Positions 50,059 to 59,365 of a stretch of DNA of 64,000 nucleotides are shown here, one piece after another (the first letter of the stretch is position 1; each line of letters begins with the position of its first letter). The position numbers and the translations under genes were made by a program. The notes under the pieces are model-generated. The model had not been told where the DNA came from. It was given only the letters and a program-made list of their open reading frames with translations, and did not search any database. This stretch comes from Mycetohabitans endofungorum (GTDB lineage: Bacteria; Pseudomonadota; Gammaproteobacteria; Burkholderiales; Burkholderiaceae), in assembly GCF_037477895.1 (NCBI RefSeq), contig NZ_CP132744.1:372001-436000 (forward strand), in the 5' to 3' direction.

Positions 50059-50112
50059 CCGCGCATCCGACGCCTCGTGTAACGCGTATCGAATCAAACT
50101 GGAGAAAGGCAT

Positions 50113-50631
50113 ATGGCATCCGTTAACAAAGTGATTCTTGTCGGCAATCTCGGCGCCGACCCGGAAACGCGCTACTTGCCAAGCGGCGATGCGGTGACCA
50201 ACATTCGTCTGGCCACGACGGACCGGTACAAGGACAAGGCATCGGGTGAATTTAAGGAACTGACCGAGTGGCACCGCGTGGTGTTCTTCGGCCGCTTGGC
50301 GGAGATCGCCGCTGAATACTTGAAGAAGGGCTCGCCGGTGTACGTCGAAGGGCGTATCCGCACCCGCAAATGGCAGGATCAGAGCGGCCAGGACCGTTAC
50401 TCGACCGAAATCGTCGCGGACAGCATGCAGTTGTTGGGTGGCCGTGGCGGCTCAGGCGGTGGCGATGACTTCGGCGGCGGCACGTCAGGCGGATCGCGGG
50501 GCGAAGGCGGTGGCGCCGGTGGAGGGCGCGCGTCGGGTGGCGCACGCCAGGGTGCGGGCGGCGGTGCGAGCCGGCCCAGCGCGCCTGCCGGCGGCGGATT
50601 CGATGAGATGGACGACGATATTCCGTTCTAG
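50113..50631 (+). CDS. ssb: single-stranded DNA-binding protein
   Basis: Coats ssDNA in replication and repair. The 172-residue protein has the OB fold ([40 protein letters not shown]), a Gly-rich linker and the conserved acidic tip DDDIPF. A GGAGAAAGG site precedes the ATG. A terminator follows. Confidence 0.97.
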   Translation: MASVNKVILVGNLGADPETRYLPSGDAVTNIRLATTDRYKDKASGEFKELTEWHRVVFFGRLAEIAAEYLKKGSPVYVEGRIRTRKWQDQSGQDRYSTEIVADSMQLLGGRGGSGGGDDFGGGTSGGSRGEGGGAGGGRASGGARQGAGGGASRPSAPAGGGFDEMDDDIPF

Positions 50632-50661
50632 CGAGTACTTTTAGGATGATGTAACTAGGAG

Positions 50662-50691
50662 GCCCGTACGCCTTATGCATACGGGCTTTTT
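50662..50691 (+). terminator. rho-independent terminator of ssb
   Basis: Stem GCCCGTA / TACGGGC with an 11-base loop, followed by TTTTT (50687-50691), about 30 bases after the ssb stop. Confidence 0.9.
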
Positions 50692-51630
50692 CTTATTGCG
50701 GTTTCACTCTTATCAAATCGAGCCAAGGCAAGGGACAGTCTTTCCAAAGTCGATGGTGATTCCGTTGGTGTCCGGATACGCTATGTTCGGCAGTTCATCG
50801 TACGTCGTCGGGCGGCCCGTTGAGTCATTGTGCGGGCATGGCACCAAGCGTTGCCGCGCACGTGTGTTGTCAGACGCCGTCAGACTTGGCAATTAGGTGG
50901 GGCAGCTGTCGCAGAGCGACCGGCTTGATGGTTCTGCATGGCATAACCGCCACTTGGCGCCGTGGGCGGCAGAGTTCGAATCAAAGTCCATCGGCAACAT
51001 GGTTAGTTGTGTTTCTAATAGACGTGGAAGTAACTGCCGGTGTCATTGGCGCACCCGCCCGCGCAGTGTCATCACCATCACACATCGTATTGATAGCTCC
51101 TTGGCAAACCGTGCAGGCGATTTGTCCCCTTCATGCGCGGCGCCGAGCGCTTGGCGCGCTGATGCAGCAGCGCCATCTGGTTGCCGCGCAGGGCCAAGGA
51201 GAAACTCATCCTCCATTAACCTTTTCTTCTTTATCAGCCCGACTACCTGCCAGCTCAAGTTCCGGCTAATACAAGTTAGCCGACAAGAGGCCTGCTCCAT
51301 CGCAGTGATATGAGACGTACTGAGTGAGGCACGCGTAGCTAAACAGCACACGACAAAAACGCTTGGGGTTGCTGCGGATTGTGGCAACCACGCATGCGTC
51401 GTTTCCATTTCCGCGTGGAGGGCTATGTTCGGTTGAGTAGGTCACCCGTGTGCGGCCGCCTTCACAAACACGCGCTGCCTCTCGGTAAGCGCTGTTAACG
51501 GGGACTTTGTTGCCCGATAGCGGCGCAGCTGGCCGGTGACAATGGTGCATGCCACGGCACCCGAGCGCAGCGCACGCTTGGCATTGTCAGCACGCGAAGT
51601 AGGGGCCTAAGCCCTGAATTGCCCGGATGA
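50692..51630. other. long gene gap at the start of the accessory patch
   Basis: About 940 bases without a supported gene. The minus strand at 50713-50892 has a 59-codon frame from a TTG, with GRPTTYDELPNIAYPDTNGI and a tail FGKTVPCLGSI, which looks coding but matches no family I can name. Another minus frame (51043-51408) includes DEFLLGPARQPDG, also unassigned. Probably decayed mobile or accessory DNA. Confidence 0.45.
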
Positions 51631-51852
51631 TTAGTGGCAGATTTGCTTCATGTCGGCTTCGGACAAGCCCGTCATACGTTTGACCGTCTCGCGCTCCAAT
51701 CCGCTTTCTAGCATCGTGCGCGCGATCTTCAGTGCGGCTTCCTTGTGGCCTTCTTCGCGCCCTTCTTCACGTCCTTCTTCACGTCCCAACATCCGGCCGC
51801 GCTCCAGACCTTTTTGCTCGCCTTTTTGCTCGAGCTTTTGTGCAATCGTCAT
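51631..51852 (-). CDS. candidate intragenic RpnS-type C-terminal protein inside the Rpn gene
   Basis: In the same frame as the Rpn gene, ATG 51852 is preceded by AGGAGG (51858-51863) five bases upstream, a near-ideal ribosome-binding site in the middle of a coding region. It would give a 73-residue protein: MTIAQKLEQKGEQKGLERGR, the GREEGREEGREEG repeat and the tail ERETVKRMTGLSEADMKQ. In E. coli the C-terminal parts of Rpn genes are known to be made separately as small proteins that inhibit the full-length nuclease. This site fits that design; expression is not shown by the sequence. Confidence 0.7.
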   Translation of the reverse strand: MTIAQKLEQKGEQKGLERGRMLGREEGREEGREEGHKEAALKIARTMLESGLERETVKRMTGLSEADMKQICH

Positions 51853-52581
51853 CAAGACCTCCTCGTGTTGCGGGGAACGGATCGCCAACTCTCGCATAAA
51901 TCGCTCCGGATCCGTCGTGTCGCCCCACTGCAGCATATAATGCATCAGCGACACCAATTGCTCGTGCGTAGTGTACCCCGCGATCAACAGGCTTGCCAGT
52001 TGCTCCAGCAGCGTCGCCAAATCACGTTGCCGGATATGCTTTTGCAGCAACTCTAGCATCGCCATGCGCCGATGCGTGAGGATTTCATCATCCGGAATCA
52101 CCGTGACATCCACTAACGGAAAGCCTCCCGCATACAGCTGCGACGCCAACTCAGGCGCCTCGAAGCTGTCCAACCACCGCATTGAGTACGGATACGGACT
52201 GACTTGCCCGTGATAAAACAGCATCGGAATCACCAGCGGCAACTGGTCATGTCCGGCTTCTAGATGGCGCTGCATGGCGGCTATCGCGTAACGCATTAGC
52301 CGAAACGCCATGTGACGTTCCGGCCGGCTTTGATGCTCAATCAGCGCATAGACATACCCCTCGCCCTGCCGGGTCTGCAGCGACCACAGTACATCCGAAT
52401 AGTAAGCGCGCAGATCTTCTTCCACAAAGCTGCCCGACTCCAGACGCAATGTGTTCAGGTCGCACTGCGCCAACCACTGCGTGGGCAAATGCAGGCTTAA
52501 GAAATCCCGCGCGGTGTCCGGATGCGTGAGAAACTGCTTAAAGAGCGCGTCGTGCGGCGTCATCGTCGATGAGCGTTTCAT
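51631..52581 (-). CDS. Rpn family recombination-promoting nuclease/putative transposase
   Basis: A 316-residue PD-(D/E)XK nuclease of the RpnA/YhgA group. The N-terminal domain starts PHDALFKQFLTHPDTARDFL. Catalytic residues are visible as the Asp in YYSDVLW (about residue 63) and the E-x-Q of ALIEHQS (about 82-88). The C-terminal quarter holds GREEGREEGREEGHKE, a tandem repeat of 12-bp units typical of this family, and ends MTGLSEADMKQICH. Rpn proteins are linked to phage defence and recombination. Start ATG 52581 is used; ATG 52563 is possible. A strong internal start lies inside this gene (separate entry). Confidence 0.93.
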   Translation of the reverse strand: MKRSSTMTPHDALFKQFLTHPDTARDFLSLHLPTQWLAQCDLNTLRLESGSFVEEDLRAYYSDVLWSLQTRQGEGYVYALIEHQSRPERHMAFRLMRYAIAAMQRHLEAGHDQLPLVIPMLFYHGQVSPYPYSMRWLDSFEAPELASQLYAGGFPLVDVTVIPDDEILTHRRMAMLELLQKHIRQRDLATLLEQLASLLIAGYTTHEQLVSLMHYMLQWGDTTDPERFMRELAIRSPQHEEVLMTIAQKLEQKGEQKGLERGRMLGREEGREEGREEGHKEAALKIARTMLESGLERETVKRMTGLSEADMKQICH

Positions 52582-52824
52582 GCCGAACGTGAATGAGGGG
52601 AACCGCTTATTTTACCATCGCCTGCTCTCGATGCCCGCACGCTGCTGTGCATCGCTGCCTATGGATTTCTTGTTGCACCATGCCTCATTCGACAGTAATA
52701 AAACGCCGACATCCGCCGCCCGCCTGCCTTACCTGCGCACTACATGCCGCGCGGCCGCACAGCGCGTACAGCGACACATGCCTGATTCGATCGCGACGCT
52801 GCGCTGGTGCATCGCTAGGTCAGC

Positions 52825-53279
52825 TCATAATCCCAGTTCGGTGGCGATGATGTTGCGTTGAATATCAGAGGTTCCCGAATAGAGGAGGGATGCGATGGCG
52901 TCGCGCAGTCCTCTTTCAGTAGGGGTTTGAGCGAGATAACCTTGCGCACCGTAAATGCGCAGTGCGTCTATCGAAAACTTCGTGTACGTTTCCGAGACGA
53001 ACAGCTTCGCACAGGCCGCTTCCAGCGTGGCATCTTTGCCCGCATCCTTGAGCCGCCCTACCCGGTAGACGAGTTCGCACGCGGCATCGAGGTTGACTTT
53101 CATGTCGGCGAGGCGATGGGAGGTGGCCTGGTTCTTCCCAATGGGTTGGCCGAACTGGCGGCAGGTACGCGCGTGGGTAATGCATGCTTCAAGGCGGCGG
53201 CGCATGGCTCCCAACGTGATGGCAAGAATGCGTCCACGTTCATATTCGATGGCACTTCCAAAGACCTTGACGCCTCGTC
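52825..53279 (-). pseudogene. acyl-CoA dehydrogenase remnant, C-terminal part
   Basis: About 150 codons reading SAIEYERGRILAITLGAMRR, CRQFGQPIGKNQATSHRLAD, CAKLFVSETYTKFSIDALRI and the final SLLYSGTSDIQRNIIATELG. These are the C-terminal helical domain of acyl-CoA dehydrogenases, including the FGxPIG and YSGTSDIQRNIIA motifs. The N-terminal and middle domains are absent: at about 53280 the frame runs into IS3-type transposase sequence. It therefore cannot work as an enzyme, although a fused frame stays open to 53541. Confidence 0.88.
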
Positions 53280-53284
53280 CCTCC

Positions 53285-53825
53285 CGCCCCGGTACGCCTG
53301 ACTTTTCCCCAACTGCCAGCCTTCGCGGCGTAATAGCATGGGGACACGCCGATAGCCGTAGCGCACGCATGTGTAGGCAATTTCGCGCATGCGTGCGTGA
53401 ACTCAGCACGAGGGTCCTGGCGCTGCGGTAGTACTGAGCGCTGCGCGGTTGCTTTACGAGCCGGCAGGCCTGCCCCATCGTCAATCCGTAGCGGCTTACC
53501 ACGTAACCCACTACCTCTGTCCTCAGCGCGGGCCGGGCCACTTTTTTGAGGCAACATCTTGCAACATAGTCTTGTCCAGGCTCAGTTCAGCAACTAGCTT
53601 CTTGAGCCGTGCATTCTCGTCCTGCAATTGCTTGAACTCACGCACTGGGTCCGACTGCATCCCAGCGTATTGCTTCTTCCACCGATAGAACGTCTGCTCG
53701 CAAATGCCGATCTGGCGAATCAAGTCCGCCATCGGCATCCCCAGTCCCGCCTGCTTGAGTACAACCACAATTTGTTCGAGCGAAAACGCTTGCGTTTTAT
53801 GACAAACTACCTCGTTCAGGGCCAA
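53285..53825 (-). mobile_element. degraded IS3-family (IS407-like) insertion sequence
   Basis: OrfA-like frame (53523-53825) has the HTH and leucine-zipper pattern QIGICEQTFYRWKKQYAGMQ with LQDENARLKKLVAELSLDKT. Downstream, OrfB pieces VVGYVVSRYGLTMGQACRLV and AYTCVRYGYRRVPMLLRREG appear in different frames, so orfB has frameshifts and is cut off after GWQLGKSQAYR by the acyl-CoA dehydrogenase junction. The 5' end of orfA also looks replaced. The DDE core is gone, so the element is inactive. Confidence 0.88.
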
Positions 53826-54017
53826 GTTTGCCGCAAAACTCGCTTTCGAGTCGGTCCAGAATTCCTAAAGCAGATCAGTATTCCATCCACGCTAAATCTA
53901 ACACCAGGCTATAGGCTTTCACGCTGTATTATCGCGTCTCGTGCACCGCACTACCGTCGCCGTCCATTGATGGTCGTGAGCGTCATCATTCAACTCGTCA
54001 ACGTACCGTACTTCCTT

Positions 54018-55241
54018 ATGAACCCGGCTCTTGGCATCATTTTGATGATCGTTACACTCGCCGCCATCGGCGGCGGCATTGTCATTCCTGTGTTGCCCAG
54101 CCTGCTGCACGAGTTGAGCGCCACTGAGTCAGTCGCCAGCCAGTACGGCATGCTGCTGGCCATCTACGCGCTGGCGCAGTGCCTGTGTTCATCCATGCTC
54201 GGCGCGCTCAGTGATCGTTTCGGGCGCCGCCCGATGCTGCTGGCCTCGCTAATCGGCGCCACGATTGACTATGCCGTGATGGCCATCGTCCCCTCGCTGT
54301 GGGTGTTGATAATCGGCCGCTTGGTGGCCGGCATGACGAGCGCTAACTTGGTGGTGGCGACCGCCTATCTTGCCGATATCGCACCTAGTGGGCAACGCGC
54401 CAGTCACTATGGTTACCTGCACGCTTGCTTTGGCCTGGGTCTGGTGGCCGGACCCGCGCTGGGAGGCTTGCTAAGCCAGGCTTCGTTACGGTATCCGTTT
54501 ATGTTTGCTGCGCTATTGAGCGCACTGACTTTTGTGCTGGCCTGGCGGGCGCTGCCCGAATCCCATCACCCGCACCGTCGCGCGCTGGCCTGGAAAGAGA
54601 TTCACCCTTTTGCCGCGTTGCAGGGTGTCATTCGGCACACTGGTGTGCTGCCGCTGCTGGCCGTATTTTTCATCATAGCGTTAGCAGGCCGTATACCGCA
54701 TTCATTGTGGCCGATCTATAACGAAAACCGTTTTGGCTGGGACCCGCGCATGATCGGGATGTCACTGGCGGTGTTTGGCTTACTGCGCGCACTCACGCAG
54801 AGCTTGATGGTCAAGCCGGCCTCAGCGCGACTGGGCGAACGGCGAGCCATCCTACTGGGTCTGGGCATCGAGGGATTGGCGTATGTCATCATGGCTTTTG
54901 CGTCCCGCGGCTGGGTCGTATTTGCCGTGATGCCGATGCTGGTCACCGGTGGAATCGTATTGCCCACGCTGCAAGCGCTACTATCGCGGCGCGTGGCACA
55001 AGATAAGCAAGGGGAATTACAAGGCGCATTGGCCAGTGTGCTGAGCCTGGTAGGGGGGATTGGGCCGCTGGTGGCCACTACACTCTACGCATTGTCCTAC
55101 GCATCATGGACTGGCTGGGTGTGGCTTGTCGGCGCACTCCTGTTGCTGGGCGGCATGCTTAGATTGAACCGATTGTTGCGACAGTGGACTGCGCCTGATC
55201 TAAACGCTAACCAGCCATCGAGGCAATTGTCGGGCACGTGA
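54018..55241 (+). CDS. TetA-like MFS efflux pump
   Basis: A 407-residue 12-helix transporter close to class-type tetracycline pumps: after ATG 54018 comes IPVLPSLLHELSATESVASQ with GMLLAIYALAQCLCSSMLGA, motif A LSDRFGRRPMLLASLIGA, RLVAGMTSANLVVATAYLAD, and LGERRAILLGLG in the second half. Similarity suggests drug or metabolite export; the real substrate is not known. The frame is open upstream and no good ribosome-binding site is seen, so the start is tentative. It sits beside IS remnants, so acquisition by transfer is likely. Confidence 0.85.
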   Translation: MNPALGIILMIVTLAAIGGGIVIPVLPSLLHELSATESVASQYGMLLAIYALAQCLCSSMLGALSDRFGRRPMLLASLIGATIDYAVMAIVPSLWVLIIGRLVAGMTSANLVVATAYLADIAPSGQRASHYGYLHACFGLGLVAGPALGGLLSQASLRYPFMFAALLSALTFVLAWRALPESHHPHRRALAWKEIHPFAALQGVIRHTGVLPLLAVFFIIALAGRIPHSLWPIYNENRFGWDPRMIGMSLAVFGLLRALTQSLMVKPASARLGERRAILLGLGIEGLAYVIMAFASRGWVVFAVMPMLVTGGIVLPTLQALLSRRVAQDKQGELQGALASVLSLVGGIGPLVATTLYALSYASWTGWVWLVGALLLLGGMLRLNRLLRQWTAPDLNANQPSRQLSGT

Positions 55242-55280
55242 AACAGAATCACGGCATGCACTGCTATGAGCGCTATAGTC

Positions 55281-55710
55281 TAGCAGGCTGTTGAAATAGT
55301 TCACCTCGTCGTCATCGAAGCGGGAGGGGTAAACGTTGAAACAAGGGAGCGGCCAGCATAGAGGCCGAAACGATGCGCAGAGCGCACGGCTACACCGAGG
55401 CTATGTTCACCATGGTGAAGCTCAATGACTTCGTGCCGGCCAGCCACCTCTTGCGCCCAATTCGTATCTGGCTGAACGACGCGCTCAAGCGTATGGAGCC
55501 GGTGTTCGTACGCATGGACGAGAGTGACGCGAAGGGCGGCCACCCGAGCATCGCCCCGCAGAAGCTGATTCGCGCGTTGCTGTTGCAGGTGCTGTATTCG
55601 ATTCGAAGCGAGTGCATGCTGATGGAGCAAATTTCTACAACATGCTGTTTCGCTGGTTTGCCGGCCTGGCGATGGACGATACGGTGTGGGACCACTCTTT
55701 ATGGGAGCGT
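55281..55710 (+). mobile_element. IS5-type transposase remnant
   Basis: After an end-like sequence GGCTGTTGAAA (about 55287) the frame from ATG 55373 reads MRRAHGYTEAMFTMVKLNDF, the N-terminus of an IS5-group transposase, through KGGHPSIAPQKLIRALLLQV and SIRSECMLMEQI. There the frame shifts: YNMLFRWFAGLAMDDTVWDHS continues in another frame and then ends. The catalytic domain is absent. Confidence 0.85.
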
Positions 55711-55783
55711 GCTAGAGCCGTTTGCCCACGCGCTGATGCTGCAACGCCGTTATGATGAGGCCGGCATGTAATGGGAGGCCGCG

Positions 55784-56698
55784 GTGAGTTGGCAACGCGT
55801 CGTCGTGTCGTGGGGACTGCGCCGGTATTTCCGGCCGTATACCGAACTGCCGGATATCAGCGTGAGCCGCGTGCGCGCGCAGGTCAACAAGCGTCTGTGG
55901 ACGCCCAGGGTACCGGCCGGATTCCGGCTGCGCGAGCGCTATGGCAGTGAGTGTGCGCCGCTCGTCGGCGAATGGCTCGAGCCTGAGCCGCCGGTGCCGG
56001 ACCGCAAGCGCCCGATGGTCCTCTATCTGCATGGCGGCGGCTATTACTTCTGTTCACCACGTACGCATCGCACGATCACGTTCGAGTTGACGGCGCGGGC
56101 ACGGGCCGCGTTGTTCGCGCTGGACTACCGGCTTGCACCCGAGCATCCGTTTCCAGCCGCGCTGCACGACGCGCTCGCGGCGTACCGCGCGTTGCTTGCG
56201 TGGCACGCGCCCAGTTCCATTGTGATTGCTGGCGATTCAGCGGGGGGCGGCCTCGCGCTGGCAACGCTGGTCGCGCTGCGCAATGCGGGTGAGCCGCTGC
56301 CGGCCGGGGCCGTGCTGTTCTCGCCATGGACCGATCTGGCCGCATCCGGCGCGTCGATCGTCTCCAATCATGGACAGGACCCGATGTTTGCTGGGTCGGT
56401 GATTGGCCGCGCGGCGAAGCTGTACCTTGGCGACGCGTCGCCGGACCATCCGCTGGTTTCCCCCGTCTACGCAGATTTGCACGGGTTGCCGCCGCTGTTC
56501 ATCCAGGTGGGCAGCACCGAGGTGCTGCTCGATGACTCGGTGCGCGTCGCGCACAATGCGCGCATGGCCGGCGTGACGACGCAGTTTCGGATATGGCCGG
56601 ACATGCCGCATGTGTGGCAGATCTATGCGCCGTTTCTCCCGGAGGGGCGACGTGCACTGCGGGAGGCGGCACAGTTCGTGACGTGCGTTGCGGCGTGA
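55784..56698 (+). CDS. alpha/beta hydrolase, hormone-sensitive-lipase type esterase
   Basis: A 304-residue protein with the family IV (HSL) signature: oxyanion motif YLHGGGYYFCSPRTHR, nucleophile elbow IAGDSAGGGLALATL, and the later Asp and His in EVLLDDSVRVAHNARMAG and DMPHVWQIYA. It hydrolyses short acyl or carboxyl esters; no physiological substrate is known. The GTG start at 55784 has GGGAGG five bases upstream. It is convergent with the EcsC gene. Confidence 0.92.
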   Translation: MSWQRVVVSWGLRRYFRPYTELPDISVSRVRAQVNKRLWTPRVPAGFRLRERYGSECAPLVGEWLEPEPPVPDRKRPMVLYLHGGGYYFCSPRTHRTITFELTARARAALFALDYRLAPEHPFPAALHDALAAYRALLAWHAPSSIVIAGDSAGGGLALATLVALRNAGEPLPAGAVLFSPWTDLAASGASIVSNHGQDPMFAGSVIGRAAKLYLGDASPDHPLVSPVYADLHGLPPLFIQVGSTEVLLDDSVRVAHNARMAGVTTQFRIWPDMPHVWQIYAPFLPEGRRALREAAQFVTCVAA

Positions 56699-56719
56699 CG
56701 CGGCGCGCGTCGTCCCCCA

Positions 56720-57637
56720 TCATGGCGCGTGCTGCGCGATCGCATCATAAGCGGCCCGCACCGCCGGCTCGCCATAGCGTCGTTCCAGCCGGCGCACCGT
56801 GAAGTGCGCGTGGGCCATATTCTGGAAATGCTCGATGAATGCGGCGTTAACCAGCGCGCCAAGCACCGCGCCGAGCGCTGGCACGGATTTGGCGGCGAGT
56901 TGCTCGCTGACCTGGACCGAAAAGCGCGCAGCGACGGCATGGATTAACCGGGCCAATGCAGTGGATGCCTGGGCAGCCATGCCATGCGCGAAACCTTTGG
57001 CCGCGACGTCGGAGGAGGCCTTCGATACCGCTTGCGCGAGCGCGCCTCGCACGAAGAAGTAGCCCATCTCCGCGCGGCCTGGCCCAATTGCGGTGTGACC
57101 CATGGCAAGCACCGACAAGCATTCGAGTTGCACGTCGAGTGTGGACAGATCCTCGCCCTCGCTCCGAGCGATGTCGCAGATCGAGCGGAACATCAAGGTC
57201 GTCGTGACGGGCAACTCGATCGGCAGTGCGACGAGCCCGAATGCGCCGCCGGCCGCACCCGTGGTTGCCACCGCGACCTTATGTAGCCAGTTGCGCGGCC
57301 GCGGGGCCGCAATCGCCCCGAGCGTGGTGGGTCGTGCCTCTGCATCGGCCATCGCCGGATCGTATTCGGTGGACAACGGCAACGCGCTGTCGCGGTGGCC
57401 AAGGCTGTGCAGCGCAGCGCGCAGGCATCGGCGCAGCGCGATATGAGTCGCATCGAGCACTTTATCGTTGGCGCCGGCCGGCAGGCGCGACAGCAATGCC
57501 TCGAACGGCGCGCCGATCAAGCTGGTCAGCTTGATCGCTAGGCCGGGGCGCTCCAACAGTTGCCTGGCGCTGCGCAACGCCTTCAGGTCGGCATCGCGCA
57601 TGGTCGCATTCGATGGGGCAATGAGCGCATTTGACAT
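56720..57637 (-). CDS. EcsC family protein
   Basis: A 305-residue protein of the EcsC family, named from the Bacillus ABC transporter partner; molecular function unknown. Visible family features: ATTGAAGGAFGLVALPIELP followed by VTTTLMFRSICDIARSEGED, and glycine- and alanine-rich amphipathic helices. The ATG at 57637 starts MSNALIAPSNATMRD. It is divergent from the DHA2 pump, so both promoters lie in the 126-base gap, which is AT-rich. Confidence 0.87.
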   Translation of the reverse strand: MSNALIAPSNATMRDADLKALRSARQLLERPGLAIKLTSLIGAPFEALLSRLPAGANDKVLDATHIALRRCLRAALHSLGHRDSALPLSTEYDPAMADAEARPTTLGAIAAPRPRNWLHKVAVATTGAAGGAFGLVALPIELPVTTTLMFRSICDIARSEGEDLSTLDVQLECLSVLAMGHTAIGPGRAEMGYFFVRGALAQAVSKASSDVAAKGFAHGMAAQASTALARLIHAVAARFSVQVSEQLAAKSVPALGAVLGALVNAAFIEHFQNMAHAHFTVRRLERRYGEPAVRAAYDAIAQHAP

Positions 57638-57763
57638 CGCATTGAACTCCGGAACAAAAAAGACGATTCGAGGACGGCCGTGACCGTCCATCTGAATTCG
57701 TTAGAGCGGCTTTTCTTGCTATAATTTCAATCAATTGATAAGGCAATTATTGTATACGCAAAT

Positions 57764-59362
57764 ATGCCATTCGACTCTTCCGCTCAACATTCGAGCGGGC
57801 AGGTACTGCCGTTTCGCGAATCGCTGCTTGCGATGCTGGGCCTCTCGTTTGTGACGATGCTTGTCGCGCTCGACCAGACCGTGGTGGGTACCGCGCTGCC
57901 CACCATCGTGGCAGACCTCAAAGGCTTTGACCTGTACGCGTGGGTCGCTACCGTGTACTTGTTGGCGTCGGTGATTACCGTGCCGATTTTTGGGCGGCTG
58001 GGTGACTACTACGGCCGCAAGCCGTTTGTCATGGCATCTATCATTTTGTTCACGGCGGCTTCGGCGCTGTGCGGGCTCGCGCACGACATGCTATTTCTCG
58101 TGCTCGCGCGCGCCTTGCAGGGTGTGGCCGGTGGCATGCTGGTTGGCACGGCGTTCGCCTGTATTCCGGATTTGTTTCCCGATGCTCACGTCCGGCTGCG
58201 CTGGCAAGTGATGATGAGTTCGGCGTACGGCATCGCGAATGCGGTCGGCCCGTCGCTCGGCGGATTCCTAACGCAGTATGGCGGATGGCGCTCGGTGTTC
58301 TACGTGAATCTGCCAGTCGGATTATTGTCGCTGTTCTTTGTCTGGCGTTGCTTGCCGCATTTGCGGCAGGCGCAGCACCAGGGTCGGATGCGGGTGGATT
58401 GGCTTGGCGCGGTGTTGATCGCGGCGTCGCTATGTGGCTTGCAACTATTCGTTGAGTTGTTGCCCAGGCACGGGTTGACGTGCGGCACTGGCGCGCTGCT
58501 TGTGGTCAGCGCGCTGTGCGCGGTGGGACTATGGAAGTGGGAGCGGCACGTCGCGCAGCCGATGCTGCCCATCGACATGTTCGGGCATCAAAGCTTGTCT
58601 GTGCTATTTGCATTGTCGCTGTTGGTGGGCTTCTCGATGTTCTCGCTGCTGTTCTATGCACCGTTGCTGCTCCAGGGCGGTTTCGGTCTGTCGCCCCGCG
58701 ATGCGGGCATCGTCGTCACACCGCTGGTGGTCTGCATCACGCTAGGCAGCATCCTGAACGGGCGCATTGTGACGCGGATCCGTCATCCCAATGCGCTGCT
58801 GCACGTTGGCTTTGCGCTGCTCGCATTGTCGTGTGTGGGCGTGGTGGTGTCCACGCGGGCGATGCCGCAGGCGTGGCTGATGGTGTGCATGGCGCTCGGC
58901 GGACTCGGGCTGGGCCTCGTGACGCCGAACTTGACGGTATTCGCGCAGCAAAGCGCCAGTCGCGAGCATCTGGGCATTGTCACGGCGTTGCTGCAGTCAT
59001 TGCGCATGATCGGCGGCATGCTCGGCACCGCAGTGACCGGAACATTGGTGTCTCATTGGTATGCGAGCGGAGTGCGCGATACGCTTGCGCGCAGCCATGC
59101 CGGTGCCTGGTTCGACGCGTTCGGCGATCCACAAGTGCTGATCAACCAGCAAGCTCAGCACAGGCTGGTTCAGCAGGTCGACGCGGCCGGGCACGATGGT
59201 GTCGCGCTCCTGGAGGGCGCGCGCGAGGCATTGGTAGGGGCGATCCACCTGGGCGTCGCGCTTGCTGCGCTCGTCGCAGTATGGGCGGTGTGGCACGCCC
59301 GGCGCGTGCCACGCATCCAGCTGGCGCGCTCCGCCAAGCATGAGCCGACAATGACGGAGTAG
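57764..59362 (+). CDS. DHA2-family MFS transporter (EmrB/QacA type)
   Basis: A 532-residue 14-helix drug:H+ antiporter. The start MPFDSSAQHSSG is followed by LSFVTMLVALDQTVVGTALP with TIVADLKGF, motif A GRLGDYYGRKPFVMAS, ALQGVAGGMLVGTAFACIPD and motif C-like GIANAVGPSLGGFLTQYGGW. The marR gene starts three bases after its stop, indicating a self-regulated pump operon. Confidence 0.94.
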   Translation: MPFDSSAQHSSGQVLPFRESLLAMLGLSFVTMLVALDQTVVGTALPTIVADLKGFDLYAWVATVYLLASVITVPIFGRLGDYYGRKPFVMASIILFTAASALCGLAHDMLFLVLARALQGVAGGMLVGTAFACIPDLFPDAHVRLRWQVMMSSAYGIANAVGPSLGGFLTQYGGWRSVFYVNLPVGLLSLFFVWRCLPHLRQAQHQGRMRVDWLGAVLIAASLCGLQLFVELLPRHGLTCGTGALLVVSALCAVGLWKWERHVAQPMLPIDMFGHQSLSVLFALSLLVGFSMFSLLFYAPLLLQGGFGLSPRDAGIVVTPLVVCITLGSILNGRIVTRIRHPNALLHVGFALLALSCVGVVVSTRAMPQAWLMVCMALGGLGLGLVTPNLTVFAQQSASREHLGIVTALLQSLRMIGGMLGTAVTGTLVSHWYASGVRDTLARSHAGAWFDAFGDPQVLINQQAQHRLVQQVDAAGHDGVALLEGAREALVGAIHLGVALAALVAVWAVWHARRVPRIQLARSAKHEPTMTE

Positions 59363-59365
59363 GCC

